The position numbers and the translations under genes were made by a program. Under the pieces are notes generated by a model. It was given only the letters and a program-made list of their open reading frames with translations, made no database searches and was not told where the DNA came from. This document shows, one piece after another, positions 1 through 8,051 of a stretch of 64,000 bases of DNA. Every line of letters begins with the position of its first letter. The stretch's first letter is position 1. Origin of the DNA: Lachnospiraceae bacterium NK3A20 (GTDB lineage Bacteria > Bacillota > Clostridia > Lachnospirales > Lachnospiraceae); contig FNQX01000019.1 of NCBI GenBank assembly GCA_900107575.1, positions 1 through 64,000 on the forward strand, read 5' to 3'.

Positions 1-288
<288 letters not shown>

Positions 289-328
289 TAATAATCATTG
301 TGAACTTATTTCTGTATCGGTTTTGAAG

Positions 329-376
329 GCACGAAAAGGTACTTGAAAATCGCTATTGCGCTTTTCAAATTCGTGC
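329..376 (+). other. Nested hairpin in the 23S-tRNA spacer
   Basis: Outer arms GCACGAA (329-335) and TTCGTGC (370-376) enclose inner arms TTGAAAA (343-349) and TTTTCAA (362-368). The structure sits where a 5S gene would normally follow 23S. It may be a processing stem for the rRNA/tRNA precursor; that role is inferred from position only. No 5S-like sequence is visible between 288 and 396. Confidence 0.5.
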
Positions 377-396
377 TGTATAGTAACTAAGTACCT

Positions 397-470
397 GGCC
401 TGGTGGCTCAGTTGGTTAGAGCGCCGCCCTGTCACGGCGGAGGTCGTGGGTCCGAGTCCCATCCGGGTCG
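397..470 (+). tRNA. tRNA-Asp (GTC)
   Basis: A complete cloverleaf can be drawn. Acceptor GGCCTGG pairs with CCGGGTC (463-469, with G-T wobbles), G is the discriminator, and the anticodon loop reads CTGTCAC with anticodon GTC. CCA is not encoded. First tRNA of the cluster after 23S. Confidence 0.95.
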
Positions 471-495
471 TTTAGCTACATCTTTCTGTTAACAT

Positions 496-568
496 GGAGT
501 CTTAGCTCAGCTGGGAGAGCATCTGCCTTACAAGCAGAGGGTCATAGGTTCGAGCCCTATAGGCTCCA
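496..568 (+). tRNA. tRNA-Val (TAC)
   Basis: Acceptor GGAGTCT pairs with AGGCTCC. The anticodon loop CTTACAA gives anticodon TAC, and the T-arm carries GGTTCGAGCC. Discriminator is A; CCA is not encoded. Confidence 0.95.
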
Positions 569-609
569 TTTTTTAATAATCGATAACTGATAGATGTAGC
601 TATACTTTT

Positions 610-682
610 GCCGATGTGGCTCAATTGGCAGAGCAGCTGATTTGTAATCAGCAGGTTATCGGTTCGAGTCCGATCATCGGCT
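610..682 (+). tRNA. tRNA-Thr (TGT)
   Basis: Acceptor GCCGATG pairs with CATCGGC. The anticodon stem GCTGA/TCAGC holds loop TTTGTAA with anticodon TGT, and the T-arm carries GGTTCGAGTCC. Discriminator T; CCA is not encoded. Confidence 0.95.
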
Positions 683-713
683 TAGTACTGGTCGATACAA
701 TCGAATAGTATAT

Positions 714-796
714 GGATGGATTCCCGAGTGGCCAAAGGGGACAGACTGTAAATCTGCTGCATACTTGCTTCGGTGGTTCGAATCCACCTCCATCCA
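714..796 (+). tRNA. tRNA-Tyr (GTA)
   Basis: Class II tRNA of 83 nt with a long variable arm. Acceptor GGATGGA pairs with TCCATCC; the anticodon loop CTGTAAA gives GTA. The long arm and GTA anticodon identify tyrosine. Confidence 0.95.
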
Positions 797-824
797 CTAA
801 GTAGCAATACTTAACACCCAATAT

Positions 825-898
825 CGCGGGGTGGAGCAGTCTGGAAGCTCGTCGGGCTCATAACCCGAAGGTCACAGGTTCAAATCCTGTCCCCGCTA
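825..898 (+). tRNA. Initiator tRNA-fMet (CAT)
   Basis: Anticodon loop CTCATAA sits on a stem with three consecutive G-C pairs (GGG/CCC), the hallmark of initiator tRNA. The first acceptor position is C (825) facing T (897), so 1-72 is unpaired, as expected for formylation. Most bacteria have a C-A mismatch there; here it reads C-U. Confidence 0.93.
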
Positions 899-902
899 CT
901 AA

Positions 903-975
<73 letters not shown>

Positions 976-980
976 CAAGA

Positions 981-1009
981 ATCCTGACAGTTTCTGTCAG
1001 GATTTTTTT
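981..1009 (+). terminator. Terminator of the rRNA-tRNA operon
   Basis: A perfect 10-bp stem, ATCCTGACAG (981-990) with CTGTCAGGAT (994-1003), a 3-nt loop and a run of seven T. It ends transcription six bases after tRNA-Phe. Confidence 0.93.
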
Positions 1010-1032
1010 GTATCCTTATTTATTTCCCATGC

Positions 1033-1051
1033 TACAATGTAAGCGCTTACG
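1033..1051 (+). promoter_or_regulatory. -10 box overlapping a cre/LacI-type operator
   Basis: TACAAT (1033-1038) resembles a -10 box and runs into TGTAAGCGCTTACG (1038-1051), which has a 12-bp perfect palindrome. This is nearly the cre consensus for CcpA and is also typical of other LacI-family operators. It lies about 90 bp upstream of the carbohydrate-esterase remnant. The factor that binds it cannot be told from sequence. Confidence 0.65.
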
Positions 1052-1138
1052 GATATGAGCGAAAATAAATAACAGGCCGGCCGGAACTCTTATCCATCAC
1101 GAAGAGTTGAGGTATGCCGGAGAAGTGCAGGTGTGAGA

Positions 1139-1492
1139 ATGGATTCAGCCAAGATGACCATATTCCTCGCGGGGGACTCAACCGTGCAGAGCTACTCACG
1201 CGGTATGGCGCCGCAGTGCGGTTGGGTCTATTATGTCTGGGGGCACAGCTATGAGTTCGGTCAGAATGACAGCTGGAAGATTATTGAGGACTTCTGCAAA
1301 GAGGTCGGCGGTCAGGAGGACATCTGGTACGCCACGAATATCCAGATCGCGGATTACATGGATGCAGTGCGCCGTCTGCAGGTCGGAGTGAACTCCGACT
1401 TTGCCTGCAATCCGAGTGCCATCACGGTGTGGATCTCCGTCGACGATGACAGAATCGTGGAGTGCAAGCCTGGCGTAATCACGCCTCTCTGA
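1139..1492 (+). pseudogene. Chimeric remnant: SGNH acetylesterase start joined to polysaccharide deacetylase tail
   Basis: The 117-residue reading frame has two unrelated parts. The first ~30 residues carry the block I of rhamnogalacturonan-acetylesterase-like SGNH hydrolases (FLAGDSTVQSYSRG, APQCGW). From YYVWGHSYEF onward it reads like the C-terminus of a polysaccharide deacetylase family protein (DIWYATNIQIADYMDA, NPSAITVWI). Neither part has a complete catalytic domain, so an active enzyme is unlikely. The simplest origin is an in-frame deletion that fused two neighbouring carbohydrate-esterase genes. The ATG at 1139 is preferred over GTG at 1133. A cre-like operator upstream suits a former sugar-regulated gene. 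Confidence 0.7.
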
Positions 1493-1511
1493 TCTGTTCA
1501 CGGTTGGTGAG

Positions 1512-1834
1512 GCGGCTCTTCGCCGCAAGGGACAGAAGGCACCGCTTTGACGCTCGCAGGGCGAAAACCGGCTATTACCTGAAAAGGTATGCGCAGGAGC
1601 GCGACAAAAGACAGCCCCGAAGCCGCGTTGCGACGCCAGCATGAATTCGGGTCATAAAAAAGACAAGTTTGGTCGGTGCCAAACTTGTCTTTTTAATAGC
1701 CCGAATTCACACTGTCTCCAAAGCGGCTTCTTGGTCTGCCCTTTCGCCGCTTCCCGCGGATACTTTCGAAGGTTATGACCGGTTTTCGCACCATAGGAAA
1801 GGCGGTGCCGCCGTCCCTTGCGGTGAAGAGCCGC
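1512..1834. repeat. Large imperfect inverted-repeat element (MITE-like)
   Basis: Two arms of about 150 bp are imperfect reverse complements. The left arm starts GCGGCTCTTCGCCGCAAGGG and the right arm, reverse-complemented, starts GCGGCTCTTCACCGCAAGGG. Both arms read as related peptide frames (AKTGYYLKRY against AKTGHNLRKY), as if one unit had been duplicated head to head. The element fills the gap between the esterase remnant and the convergent mtnN. No transposase is present. Confidence 0.75.
1656..1694. terminator. Bidirectional terminator at the centre of the inverted repeat
   Basis: GACAAGTTTGG (1662-1672) pairs with CCAAACTTGTC (1679-1689) around a 6-nt loop, flanked by A-run 1656-1661 and T-run 1690-1694. 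It can therefore terminate transcripts from both strands, and mtnN reads toward it. Confidence 0.8.
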
Positions 1835-1868
1835 AGCCCCCCAAGCGAGATCAGGCAAAGGAGTGCGG

Positions 1869-2567
1869 TTATGCCAGGTGGCTCACCATGTACTCCGTGA
1901 TGTGTGCACAGTGAACGGCCGCCTTGCCCTCGAACTCATCGTAGGATTCCTGTACGCTCTCGTCCGCCTTGTCAGAAATGGCGCGGATGATGACAAACGG
2001 AATCTTATTGATGTAAGAGGCCTGGGCGATCGCCGCGCCCTCCATCTCCGCACAGAAGCCGTGGAAGTCCCGCATCAGCTGGAGCTTCTTGTCGTGTGAG
2101 GAAATGAACTGGTCGCCGGAGATTACCTCGCCCTCGAAGGCCTTCACCTCGGGAGCCGCCTCGGCAACCGCCGTGACAGCCGCGGCACGCAGCACAGGAT
2201 CGGCAGGGAAAGTGACCGTGCCCATCTGGGGCACCTCGCCCTTTGCGTAGCCGAAGACTGTGGCGTCGACATCGTGATACATCGCGTCCGTGGACACGAC
2301 AATATCGCCGATATTGATGTCATTGTTGAGAGAACCGGCAACACCGGTATTGATGATGTGGGTTACCTCATAGCAGTCCGCAAGGATCTGCACGCAGCAG
2401 CCGGCATTCACCTTGCCGATACCGCTCTGGACAACGACGACATCCGTGTTGCCGAGCTTCCCCTCGCAGAACTCCATCCCCGCGCGGGTTGAAGTCTTCT
2501 TATCCGTAATTGTCTCTTTCAATGCCGCGACTTCAACGTCCATCGCGCCGATTATGCCGATTCTCAT
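1869..2567 (-). CDS. mtnN: 5'-methylthioadenosine/S-adenosylhomocysteine nucleosidase
   Basis: Cleaves adenine from methylthioadenosine, S-adenosylhomocysteine and 5'-deoxyadenosine in the cytosol, clearing inhibitors of methylation and radical-SAM chemistry. The 232-residue length fits the family. The acid-base residue is E12 in GAMDVEV; the ribose-binding FCAEMEGAA block has E174 and E176; the catalytic aspartate is in RAISDKAD (D199). The start is supported by AGGAG seven bases upstream. It stands alone, converging on the inverted-repeat element. No riboswitch is visible upstream. Confidence 0.95.
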   Translation of the reverse strand: MRIGIIGAMDVEVAALKETITDKKTSTRAGMEFCEGKLGNTDVVVVQSGIGKVNAGCCVQILADCYEVTHIINTGVAGSLNNDINIGDIVVSTDAMYHDVDATVFGYAKGEVPQMGTVTFPADPVLRAAAVTAVAEAAPEVKAFEGEVISGDQFISSHDKKLQLMRDFHGFCAEMEGAAIAQASYINKIPFVIIRAISDKADESVQESYDEFEGKAAVHCAHITEYMVSHLA

Positions 2568-2674
2568 GCCCTTACTCCTATATGTACTCTTGTTACGCAG
2601 GCCTCAAATGCTGGTCCTGTTTCGCAGCGATTCTGCAAAGCGGAATTGTAGCCTGCCTGTCGAGTATCTATTAT

Positions 2675-2708
2675 ATATAAAAGGCCCGGAGCAGCAAGTG
2701 CCCCGGGC
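2675..2708 (-). terminator. Terminator after the rubrerythrin gene
   Basis: Read on the minus strand, GCCCGG (2708-2703) and CCGGGC (2689-2684) form a stem followed by CTTTTATA. It lies 15 bases beyond the rubrerythrin stop codon. Confidence 0.75.
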
Positions 2709-2723
2709 GGTATCAAGCTACAT

Positions 2724-3296
2724 TTATTCGCCGAAGTATCTCTTCAGAAGACCCTCGAAGCCTCTGCCGTGACGAGCCTCATCACGAGCCATTTCGTGAA
2801 CGGTGTCGTGGATTGCGTCGAGCTTCAGTGCCTTTGCTCTCATCGCAAGATCTGTCTTGTCAGCGGTAGCGCCCTTCTCTGCAGCGGCACGTACCGCGAG
2901 ATTTTCCTTGGAAGATGCGGAAACAACGTCGCCGAGGAGCTCTGCGAATCTGGAAGCGTGATCAGCCTCTTCGAAAGCAACCTGTCTGAAGAATGCACCG
3001 ATCTCAGGATAGCCTTCGCGGATGGCAGCTCTGCTCATTGCAAGATACATGCCGACTTCGGAGCACTCGCCGTGGAAGTTCGCGTCGAGATCCTTCTTGA
3101 TATCCTCCGGAACGTCCTTCGCGATGCCGATGACGTGCTCTGCCGCATAGGAATCTGCGCTCTCATCGACAGCAACGAACTTTGCCTTGGGCTGTTTGCA
3201 GACCGGGCACTTCCAATCTTCCGGAAGATCGGCGAACTTCGTGCCTTCCCTGTCCTCATCGTAGATATAGCCACAAACTGTGCATCTGTACTTCAT
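2724..3296 (-). CDS. Reverse rubrerythrin (rubredoxin domain first)
   Basis: A 190-residue cytosolic NAD(P)H-linked peroxide reductase type protein. The N-terminal rubredoxin iron site uses C5-x2-C8 and C30-x2-C33 (CTVCGY, CPVCKQ). A ferritin-like diiron domain follows, with [24 protein letters not shown] and [12 protein letters not shown]. This is the opposite domain order from classical rubrerythrin and matches the clostridial reverse rubrerythrins that detoxify H2O2. The start at 3296 is fixed by AAGGAGG seven bases upstream; upstream in-frame extensions lack a ribosome-binding site. It is 86 bp downstream of the perR-like gene and likely under its control. Confidence 0.92.
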   Translation of the reverse strand: MKYRCTVCGYIYDEDREGTKFADLPEDWKCPVCKQPKAKFVAVDESADSYAAEHVIGIAKDVPEDIKKDLDANFHGECSEVGMYLAMSRAAIREGYPEIGAFFRQVAFEEADHASRFAELLGDVVSASSKENLAVRAAAEKGATADKTDLAMRAKALKLDAIHDTVHEMARDEARHGRGFEGLLKRYFGE

Positions 3297-3382
3297 GTTC
3301 TTTCCTCCTTGTAGTCCTGGGACCTTCTCCCAGTGTGCTGTGTTCTTCCGTCCTGTGGGTAACTCTTGCTGCAACCGAAGCA

Positions 3383-3802
3383 TCAGCGCGAAGCCACATC
3401 GTCAGCGGGCGCCTTCTGTTTTCCCTTGAGACAGTCCGCGCATATTCCGTGGAAATTCACGGTGAAGCCTTCGATTTTACCGGAGAAATTTGTTGCGGCG
3501 TCAGCCAAGATCCGGTCGGTGTCGAGGCCGCCAATATCAAGGATGCGTCCGCATTCGGAGCAGATGAAGTGGTTGTGTTCGCGCACCTGTGGATCGAAAT
3601 GGATGATCCCGTCGCCGACGTCCACAGTGCGCACCTTGCCAATGTCCCGAAGGAGCATGAGGTTGCGATAAACCGTGCCGAGGCTTAGGTTGGGATAATC
3701 CTTTCTGACACTGTTGTAAACGACATCCGCGGTAGGGTGGTCGGTCCGATCTTGCAGGAATTCCCAGATAGCCTGCCGCTGCTTGCTGTATTTCAGCGCC
3801 AT
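3383..3802 (-). CDS. perR: PerR-type peroxide-responsive Fur family repressor
   Basis: A 139-residue winged-helix Fur family protein. The PerR regulatory metal ligands are all present with constant spacing: H22, D70, H76, H78 and D89 correspond to H37, D85, H91, H93 and D104 of Bacillus PerR. An aspartate (not glutamate) at the last site is the PerR signature. The structural zinc site is C81/C84 (CSEC) and C121/C124 (CADC). GGGAGG precedes the start by about seven bases. It precedes the reverse rubrerythrin in the same direction, so the pair looks like a peroxide-defence operon. Confidence 0.9.
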   Translation of the reverse strand: MALKYSKQRQAIWEFLQDRTDHPTADVVYNSVRKDYPNLSLGTVYRNLMLLRDIGKVRTVDVGDGIIHFDPQVREHNHFICSECGRILDIGGLDTDRILADAATNFSGKIEGFTVNFHGICADCLKGKQKAPADDVASR

Positions 3803-3856
3803 TGCAAATCCTCCCGGCCTTCCATTCGTTCGAATGTCAAGCCATGTATAAAACAG

Positions 3857-3871
3857 TAACGATTACGGTTA
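3857..3871. promoter_or_regulatory. Possible Fur/PerR-type operator
   Basis: TAACGATTACGGTTA has TAAC/GTTA ends in inverted orientation and lies 55-69 bp upstream of the perR start, between perR and the divergent histidine-kinase gene. The match to a Per box is partial, so autoregulation through this site is only a suggestion. Confidence 0.3.
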
Positions 3872-3915
3872 TTATTATCTGCCGAAAGCAGCGAGTTAGT
3901 CAACTACAACATGAG

Positions 3916-3944
3916 GACAACATTGTGCGCCCCCATGGTATAAT
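3916..3944 (+). promoter_or_regulatory. Sigma-A-type promoter of the two-component operon
   Basis: GACAAC (3916-3921) and a perfect TATAAT (3939-3944) are separated by 17 bases, about 60 bp upstream of the histidine-kinase start. The -35 match is weak. Confidence 0.55.
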
Positions 3945-4005
3945 CATAAGGGTTACGGGGTTCTCTGCGCTTTCCACGCCGGAAAACAGCAGGAAGGAGT
4001 GTAGC

Positions 4006-5184
4006 GTGTCGTTCAAACGTAAACTATTTCTGGCATTTTCCATTGTGATTATTCTGCCGATGATCCTGGTCACGATTTCCTTTGTGGGAATCGGCGGTTT
4101 CGTGCGCAGCGCCGGCGGCCGGATTCCGGATTACGCTGACCTGCACAACGACAAGATTTTCCTCGTCGCGATGTTCATTTCCATGCTGGTGATCCTGATC
4201 TGCACGGGAATTCTGCTCGTTCAGTGGCTCAAACGCAGTATTTTCCAGCCGATCAAGGAGCTCGACATCGCGATGAACAACATCCGCGATGGGAATCTCG
4301 AGTACATGCTGCAAACCAAGGAAAAGGGCGAAATCGGCGAGCTGTATCAGAATTACGAGGACATGCGGCTGCGGCTCAAGGAGTCCGCGGACGAGAAGCT
4401 GGAGAATGAGAAGAATGACAGGGAGCTGATCTCCAACATCTCTCACGATCTCAAGACCCCCATCACGTCGATCAAGGGCTATGTGGAGGGCCTGATGGAC
4501 GGCGTCGCGAACACGCCGGAGAAACAGTCCAAATATCTCCATACGATTTACAATAAGACGAACGACATGAACAACCTGATCAACGAGCTCACCATCTACT
4601 CGAAGATCGACAGCAACAAGATTCCCTATAATTTCCAGCGACTCAACGTTTCGGACTATTTCGCGGACTGCGTGGAAGAGATCGGCATGGACATGGAATC
4701 GCGCGGGATCAAGCTCAACTACAGCAATCTCGTCTCGCCCGCAACGCTCATTGTCGCGGACCCCGAGCAGCTGAAGCGCGTGATCAACAACATCGTGAGC
4801 AACAGCGTCAAATACATGGACAAGAAGGACGGCCGCATCGACATCCGCATCCTGGATGAGCAGGACAGCGTCCGGGTTGAAATCGAAGACAACGGCAAGG
4901 GCATTTCGCCGCGGGACATCCCGAATATTTTCAACCGTTTCTTCCGTGCGGACAGCGCGAGGAATTCGTCGAAGGGCGGGAGCGGCATCGGTCTCTCCAT
5001 TGTGCGCAAGATCATTGAGGATCACGGCGGCTACATCTGGGCGACCAGCAAGCTGGGCGTGGGCACCTGTATGCATTTCGTGATCCGCAAATACCATGAG
5101 AACAACAAGGCGGAAAAGGAAACGGTCGACGGGAGCGCGTCGGCCGGCAGACACGCATCACATAGAAAGGGCGGGATGATATGA
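4006..5184 (+). CDS. Sensor histidine kinase (HAMP/HisKA/HATPase)
   Basis: A 392-residue membrane kinase. Transmembrane helices lie near residues 7-30 and 51-74 around a short extracellular loop of ~20 residues. A HAMP linker follows, then HisKA with the phospho-acceptor in NISHDLKTPITS (H147), then an ATPase domain with an N box (NNIVSNSVKYM) and glycine boxes (EDNGKGIS, GGSGIGLSIV). The tiny sensor loop suggests sensing at or within the membrane. The GTG at 4006 is chosen for its AGGAAGGAG site six bases upstream. Its stop overlaps the response-regulator start (ATGA). The stimulus is unknown. Confidence 0.9.
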   Translation: MSFKRKLFLAFSIVIILPMILVTISFVGIGGFVRSAGGRIPDYADLHNDKIFLVAMFISMLVILICTGILLVQWLKRSIFQPIKELDIAMNNIRDGNLEYMLQTKEKGEIGELYQNYEDMRLRLKESADEKLENEKNDRELISNISHDLKTPITSIKGYVEGLMDGVANTPEKQSKYLHTIYNKTNDMNNLINELTIYSKIDSNKIPYNFQRLNVSDYFADCVEEIGMDMESRGIKLNYSNLVSPATLIVADPEQLKRVINNIVSNSVKYMDKKDGRIDIRILDEQDSVRVEIEDNGKGISPRDIPNIFNRFFRADSARNSSKGGSGIGLSIVRKIIEDHGGYIWATSKLGVGTCMHFVIRKYHENNKAEKETVDGSASAGRHASHRKGGMI

Positions 5185-5870
5185 GCAGAATTCTGATCGT
5201 GGAAGATGAAGATTCAATCGCGGATCTCGAGAAGGATTACCTGGAGCTGTCGGGGTTCGAGGTAACCATTGAAAATAATGGAACAGACGGCCTCAAGGCG
5301 GCGCTCGGGGAGGACTATGATCTCGTCATCCTGGATCTCATGCTGCCGGGCATCGACGGCTTCGAGGTGTGCAGGAGAATCCGGGAGGAGAAGGACATTC
5401 CGATCCTCATGGTCTCCGCGAAGAAGGATGACATCGACAAGATCCGCGGTCTGGGCCTTGGCGCGGACGACTACATGACGAAGCCGTTCAGCCCCAGTGA
5501 GCTCGTCGCGAGGGTCAAGGCGCACCTCGCGCGCTATGAGAGGCTCGTCGGCGCGGGGCAGAAGACGAATGATGTCATTGAGATCCGCGGCCTCAAGATC
5601 GACAAGACGGCAAGGCGCGTCTGGGTCGACGGCGAGGAGAAGAACTTCACGACCAAGGAATTTGACCTTCTCGCCTTCCTCGCCGAGAACCCGAACCATG
5701 TTTATACGAAGGAGGAGCTGTTCCGCCAGGTCTGGAACATGGACTCCGTGGGCGACATCGCGACCGTGACCGTGCACATCAAGAAGATTCGCGAGAAGAT
5801 TGAGTACGACACCAGCAAGCCGCAGTACATCGAGACGATCTGGGGCGTGGGCTACCGATTTAAGATCTGA
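5181..5870 (+). CDS. OmpR/PhoB family response regulator
   Basis: A 229-residue transcription factor paired with the kinase just upstream (4-bp overlap). The receiver domain has the acidic pocket VEDED, phospho-acceptor D52 in VILDLMLPG and the lysine of YMTKPFSPSELVARV. The C-terminal winged helix ends with VTVHIKKIREKIE and ETIWGVGYRFKI. Targets are not evident. The MATE pump gene follows after one palindromic repeat and could be part of the same transcript. Confidence 0.93.
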   Translation: MSRILIVEDEDSIADLEKDYLELSGFEVTIENNGTDGLKAALGEDYDLVILDLMLPGIDGFEVCRRIREEKDIPILMVSAKKDDIDKIRGLGLGADDYMTKPFSPSELVARVKAHLARYERLVGAGQKTNDVIEIRGLKIDKTARRVWVDGEEKNFTTKEFDLLAFLAENPNHVYTKEELFRQVWNMDSVGDIATVTVHIKKIREKIEYDTSKPQYIETIWGVGYRFKI

Positions 5871-5887
5871 GAAATCTATTTTTATAC

Positions 5888-5944
5888 CCCCGGAGATGCA
5901 AGCCCTTGGGCTTTTGCTTCGGGCGGTACGGAACAGATATCTGA
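5888..5944 (-). repeat. Dispersed palindromic repeat, family 1, copy a
   Basis: Reverse-oriented copy with core GAAGCAAAAGCCCAAGGGC and outer arm AGATATCTGTTCCGTAC. It lies between the response regulator and the MATE gene. Related copies are at 15131, 23770, 26111 and 29690. The side nearer the response regulator is shortened. Confidence 0.8.
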
Positions 5945-5978
5945 AATGTTATGGAGGAGTTGGAAAGGCCAAGGCAAC

Positions 5979-7328
5979 ATGACACATGATATGACGCAAG
6001 GGAGATTGTTCCCCCTGCTCGTGAAATTCACGATTCCCCTGGTGCTGGGGAATCTCCTTCAGCTGACCTACAACGCGGTCGACAGCATTATCGTCGGCAG
6101 ATTCGTCGGCGCAGACGCGCTCGCCGCCGTTGGTACCAGCAACCCTCTGATGACGCTGATCGTACTGTTCCTCAACGGGATCTCCCTCGGTGCCGGCATC
6201 CTCATCGGGACGATGTACGGGGCGAAGCAGTATGACAGGTTAAAACGCCAGGTCTCCACGGGCATGGTGGCGGGCATGATCTTCTCGGTCGTGCTCTCTG
6301 TCATTTTCATCCTGACGGCAGCGCAGATCCTTAAGATCATGCAGATTGACCCATCCATCCTGGATGAGGCGGTGCGATATCTGCGCGTCATTTCGGTCGG
6401 CCTGATCTTCACCTTTATTTATAACTACCTGGCATCGACGCTGCGCGCGCTGGGAGACTCGAGATCGCCGCTGTATTTCCTCGCGATCAGCGCGTTTTTG
6501 AACATTTTCGGGGACCTGCTCTTCGTCGTGAAGCTGCGGATGGGCATCGAGGGTGCCGCGATCGCGACGGTCGTATCTGAGGCCCTCTCGGGGGTTCTGT
6601 GCTGGATTTACATCATCCGGAAGATCCCGATTCTGAATCTCAGGCGCAGGTGGCTGACCTTTGACCTGAGCCTTTTGAAGCTCACGGTGCAGTACGGCTT
6701 CGTCTCTGCGATGCAGCAGGCGACGGTACAGTTGGGCAAGCTCGGCATCCAGACGATTGTTAACACAATGGGCGTCGAATCCACAGCGGCCTTCAATGCC
6801 GTCAACCGCGCCGATGACTACGCGGTGGTCGTAGAGCAGAATATCGCGCACTCGATGACGTCGGTCATGGCGCAGAACCGCGGCGCCGGACAGATGAGCC
6901 GGGTACGCACCTCTTTCCGCTACGGCCTGTATCTGGAGCTTGCCTACGGTGTGTTCTCCGGCATTGTATTCTTCGTCTTTGCCGTGCCGCTCATGCAGCT
7001 ATTCACGACGGATACGGAGGTCGTGCGGATCGGTGCGGGATATCTGCGGCTCATCGCGTTCATGTACATTCTGCCGGCGATCACCAACGGCGTGCAGGGA
7101 TATTTCCGCGGCATGGGGGATCTGAAGATCACGTTGATCTCGAGCCTCATTAACATGGGCGTGCGTGTCGCGGCGGCGATTCCGCTCGTCTTCGGCCTGC
7201 ACATGGACATGGAGGCCATCCCGTGGTCCTATCTCATCGGCTGGGGGGCGATGATGACCTACGAAATCCCGTACATGATCTACATGATGCGCAGGCATAA
7301 GGACGATACCGGCGCGGTTTCCATCTGA
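5979..7328 (+). CDS. MATE family multidrug/metabolite exporter
   Basis: A 449-residue, 12-helix inner-membrane antiporter. The start MTHDMTQGRLFPLLVKFTIP and LLQLTYNAVDSIIVGRFVG are typical of MATE proteins, and the second repeat begins near VQYGFVSAMQQATVQ. Such proteins export cationic drugs or metabolites using Na+ or H+ gradients; the substrate is not predictable. The ATG at 5979 is favoured because homology begins there, although its ribosome-binding site is weak. A GGAGG at 5953-5957 lies too far upstream. The gene is bounded by repeat family 1 upstream and the giant hairpin element five bases after its stop. Confidence 0.88.
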   Translation: MTHDMTQGRLFPLLVKFTIPLVLGNLLQLTYNAVDSIIVGRFVGADALAAVGTSNPLMTLIVLFLNGISLGAGILIGTMYGAKQYDRLKRQVSTGMVAGMIFSVVLSVIFILTAAQILKIMQIDPSILDEAVRYLRVISVGLIFTFIYNYLASTLRALGDSRSPLYFLAISAFLNIFGDLLFVVKLRMGIEGAAIATVVSEALSGVLCWIYIIRKIPILNLRRRWLTFDLSLLKLTVQYGFVSAMQQATVQLGKLGIQTIVNTMGVESTAAFNAVNRADDYAVVVEQNIAHSMTSVMAQNRGAGQMSRVRTSFRYGLYLELAYGVFSGIVFFVFAVPLMQLFTTDTEVVRIGAGYLRLIAFMYILPAITNGVQGYFRGMGDLKITLISSLINMGVRVAAAIPLVFGLHMDMEAIPWSYLIGWGAMMTYEIPYMIYMMRRHKDDTGAVSI

Positions 7329-7332
7329 TCTT

Positions 7333-7741
7333 CGCCCGGCAGCCCGCCCCGTCTGACGATAACTTCTATGTCCGTGGGGCGGGGGATTCCCGCATCGTGG
7401 GTTCAGGAGCCGCTCTGAGGCTCGTAGTGTGGACTTCGGGTATTACCCGCCTGTATGCGTCATCAGCCAGGCCGGAGTTCGGGAGCTGCGGCTAGCTGTG
7501 TGGATTGCGGTCATAAGTCCGGAAGGGACGCATCGGCGTCACTTCCGGACTAATAGCCACAATCCACCCTGCGAGGGCGTCGCAGCAGCTCCCGAATCTC
7601 CGATCCTGTCTTCCTCGCATACGGGAGGGTTATGCCCGACGTCCACATGGCCGACATGCGGCTCCCGACACCCATGACACGGGGAGCCACCGACCCCCGG
7701 ATTATAAAATCATGCCGTCAGACGGGGCGGGCTGCCGGGCA
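7333..7741 (+). repeat. Giant modular inverted-repeat element, family 2, copy 1
   Basis: A 409-bp element filling the whole gap between the MATE and DUF6472 genes. The terminal arms 7333-7358 and 7716-7741 are reverse complements at 25 of 26 positions. The inner conserved arms (from 7429 with TGTGGACTTCGGGTATTACC, and 7590-7665) recur in copies 2 and 3. A central hairpin (GTGGATTGCGGTCATAAGTC against its complement ending AATCCAC) completes a nested structure about 200 bp per side. No transposase is present. Confidence 0.85.
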
Positions 7742-7781
7742 GAATTCAGATGGAAACCGCCCACGAATATTTGGAGGAGTT

Positions 7782-8051
7782 ATGGACTGCGAAACGTGCA
7801 GCAACTACGAATGGGATGAAGAAGCCGAGGAATATTTCTGCTCGGCTGATATTGATGAAGATGATTACGCCCGGATGATGCAGGAAGAGAGAGGACATCA
7901 CGCAAGGTGTCCGTACTGGCAGTCGGGCGATGAGTATGTCGTTGTCGCGCACCAGGCATTCAGTCACGGGCCGAATCCCGACAGGGAAGACGCAAAGTCC
8001 GGGGCAAGATATACGAGAGTTACACCTGGGAAGGAGTTCGGCGGCAAATGA
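7782..8051 (+). CDS. DUF6472-like small cysteine/acid-rich protein
   Basis: An 89-residue cytosolic protein beginning MDCETCSNYEWDEEAEEYF. The CETCxNYxxDEE start, DIDEDDYARMM and CPYWQSGDEYVVV fit a small family common in Lachnospiraceae (recalled as DUF6472). Four cysteines could bind a metal. The function is unknown. GGAGG sits four to five bases before the ATG. The C-terminal ~30 residues after the family core are extra. It overlaps trmL by four bases, so the two are probably translationally coupled. Confidence 0.75.
   Translation: MDCETCSNYEWDEEAEEYFCSADIDEDDYARMMQEERGHHARCPYWQSGDEYVVVAHQAFSHGPNPDREDAKSGARYTRVTPGKEFGGK

Noticed and set aside
4024-5154. Long open frame on the minus strand (376 codons) opposite the histidine kinase
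   Set aside because: It is a GC-driven antisense shadow: no ribosome-binding site, no family motifs, and the plus strand has a complete kinase. Similar shadows at 39392-40507 and 57558-58574 were dropped for the same reason.
7429-8051. Protein-coding frames within the giant inverted-repeat element (for example one running into the DUF6472-like gene)
   Set aside because: They follow the repeat symmetry, have no starts with ribosome-binding sites, and are not kept between copies.
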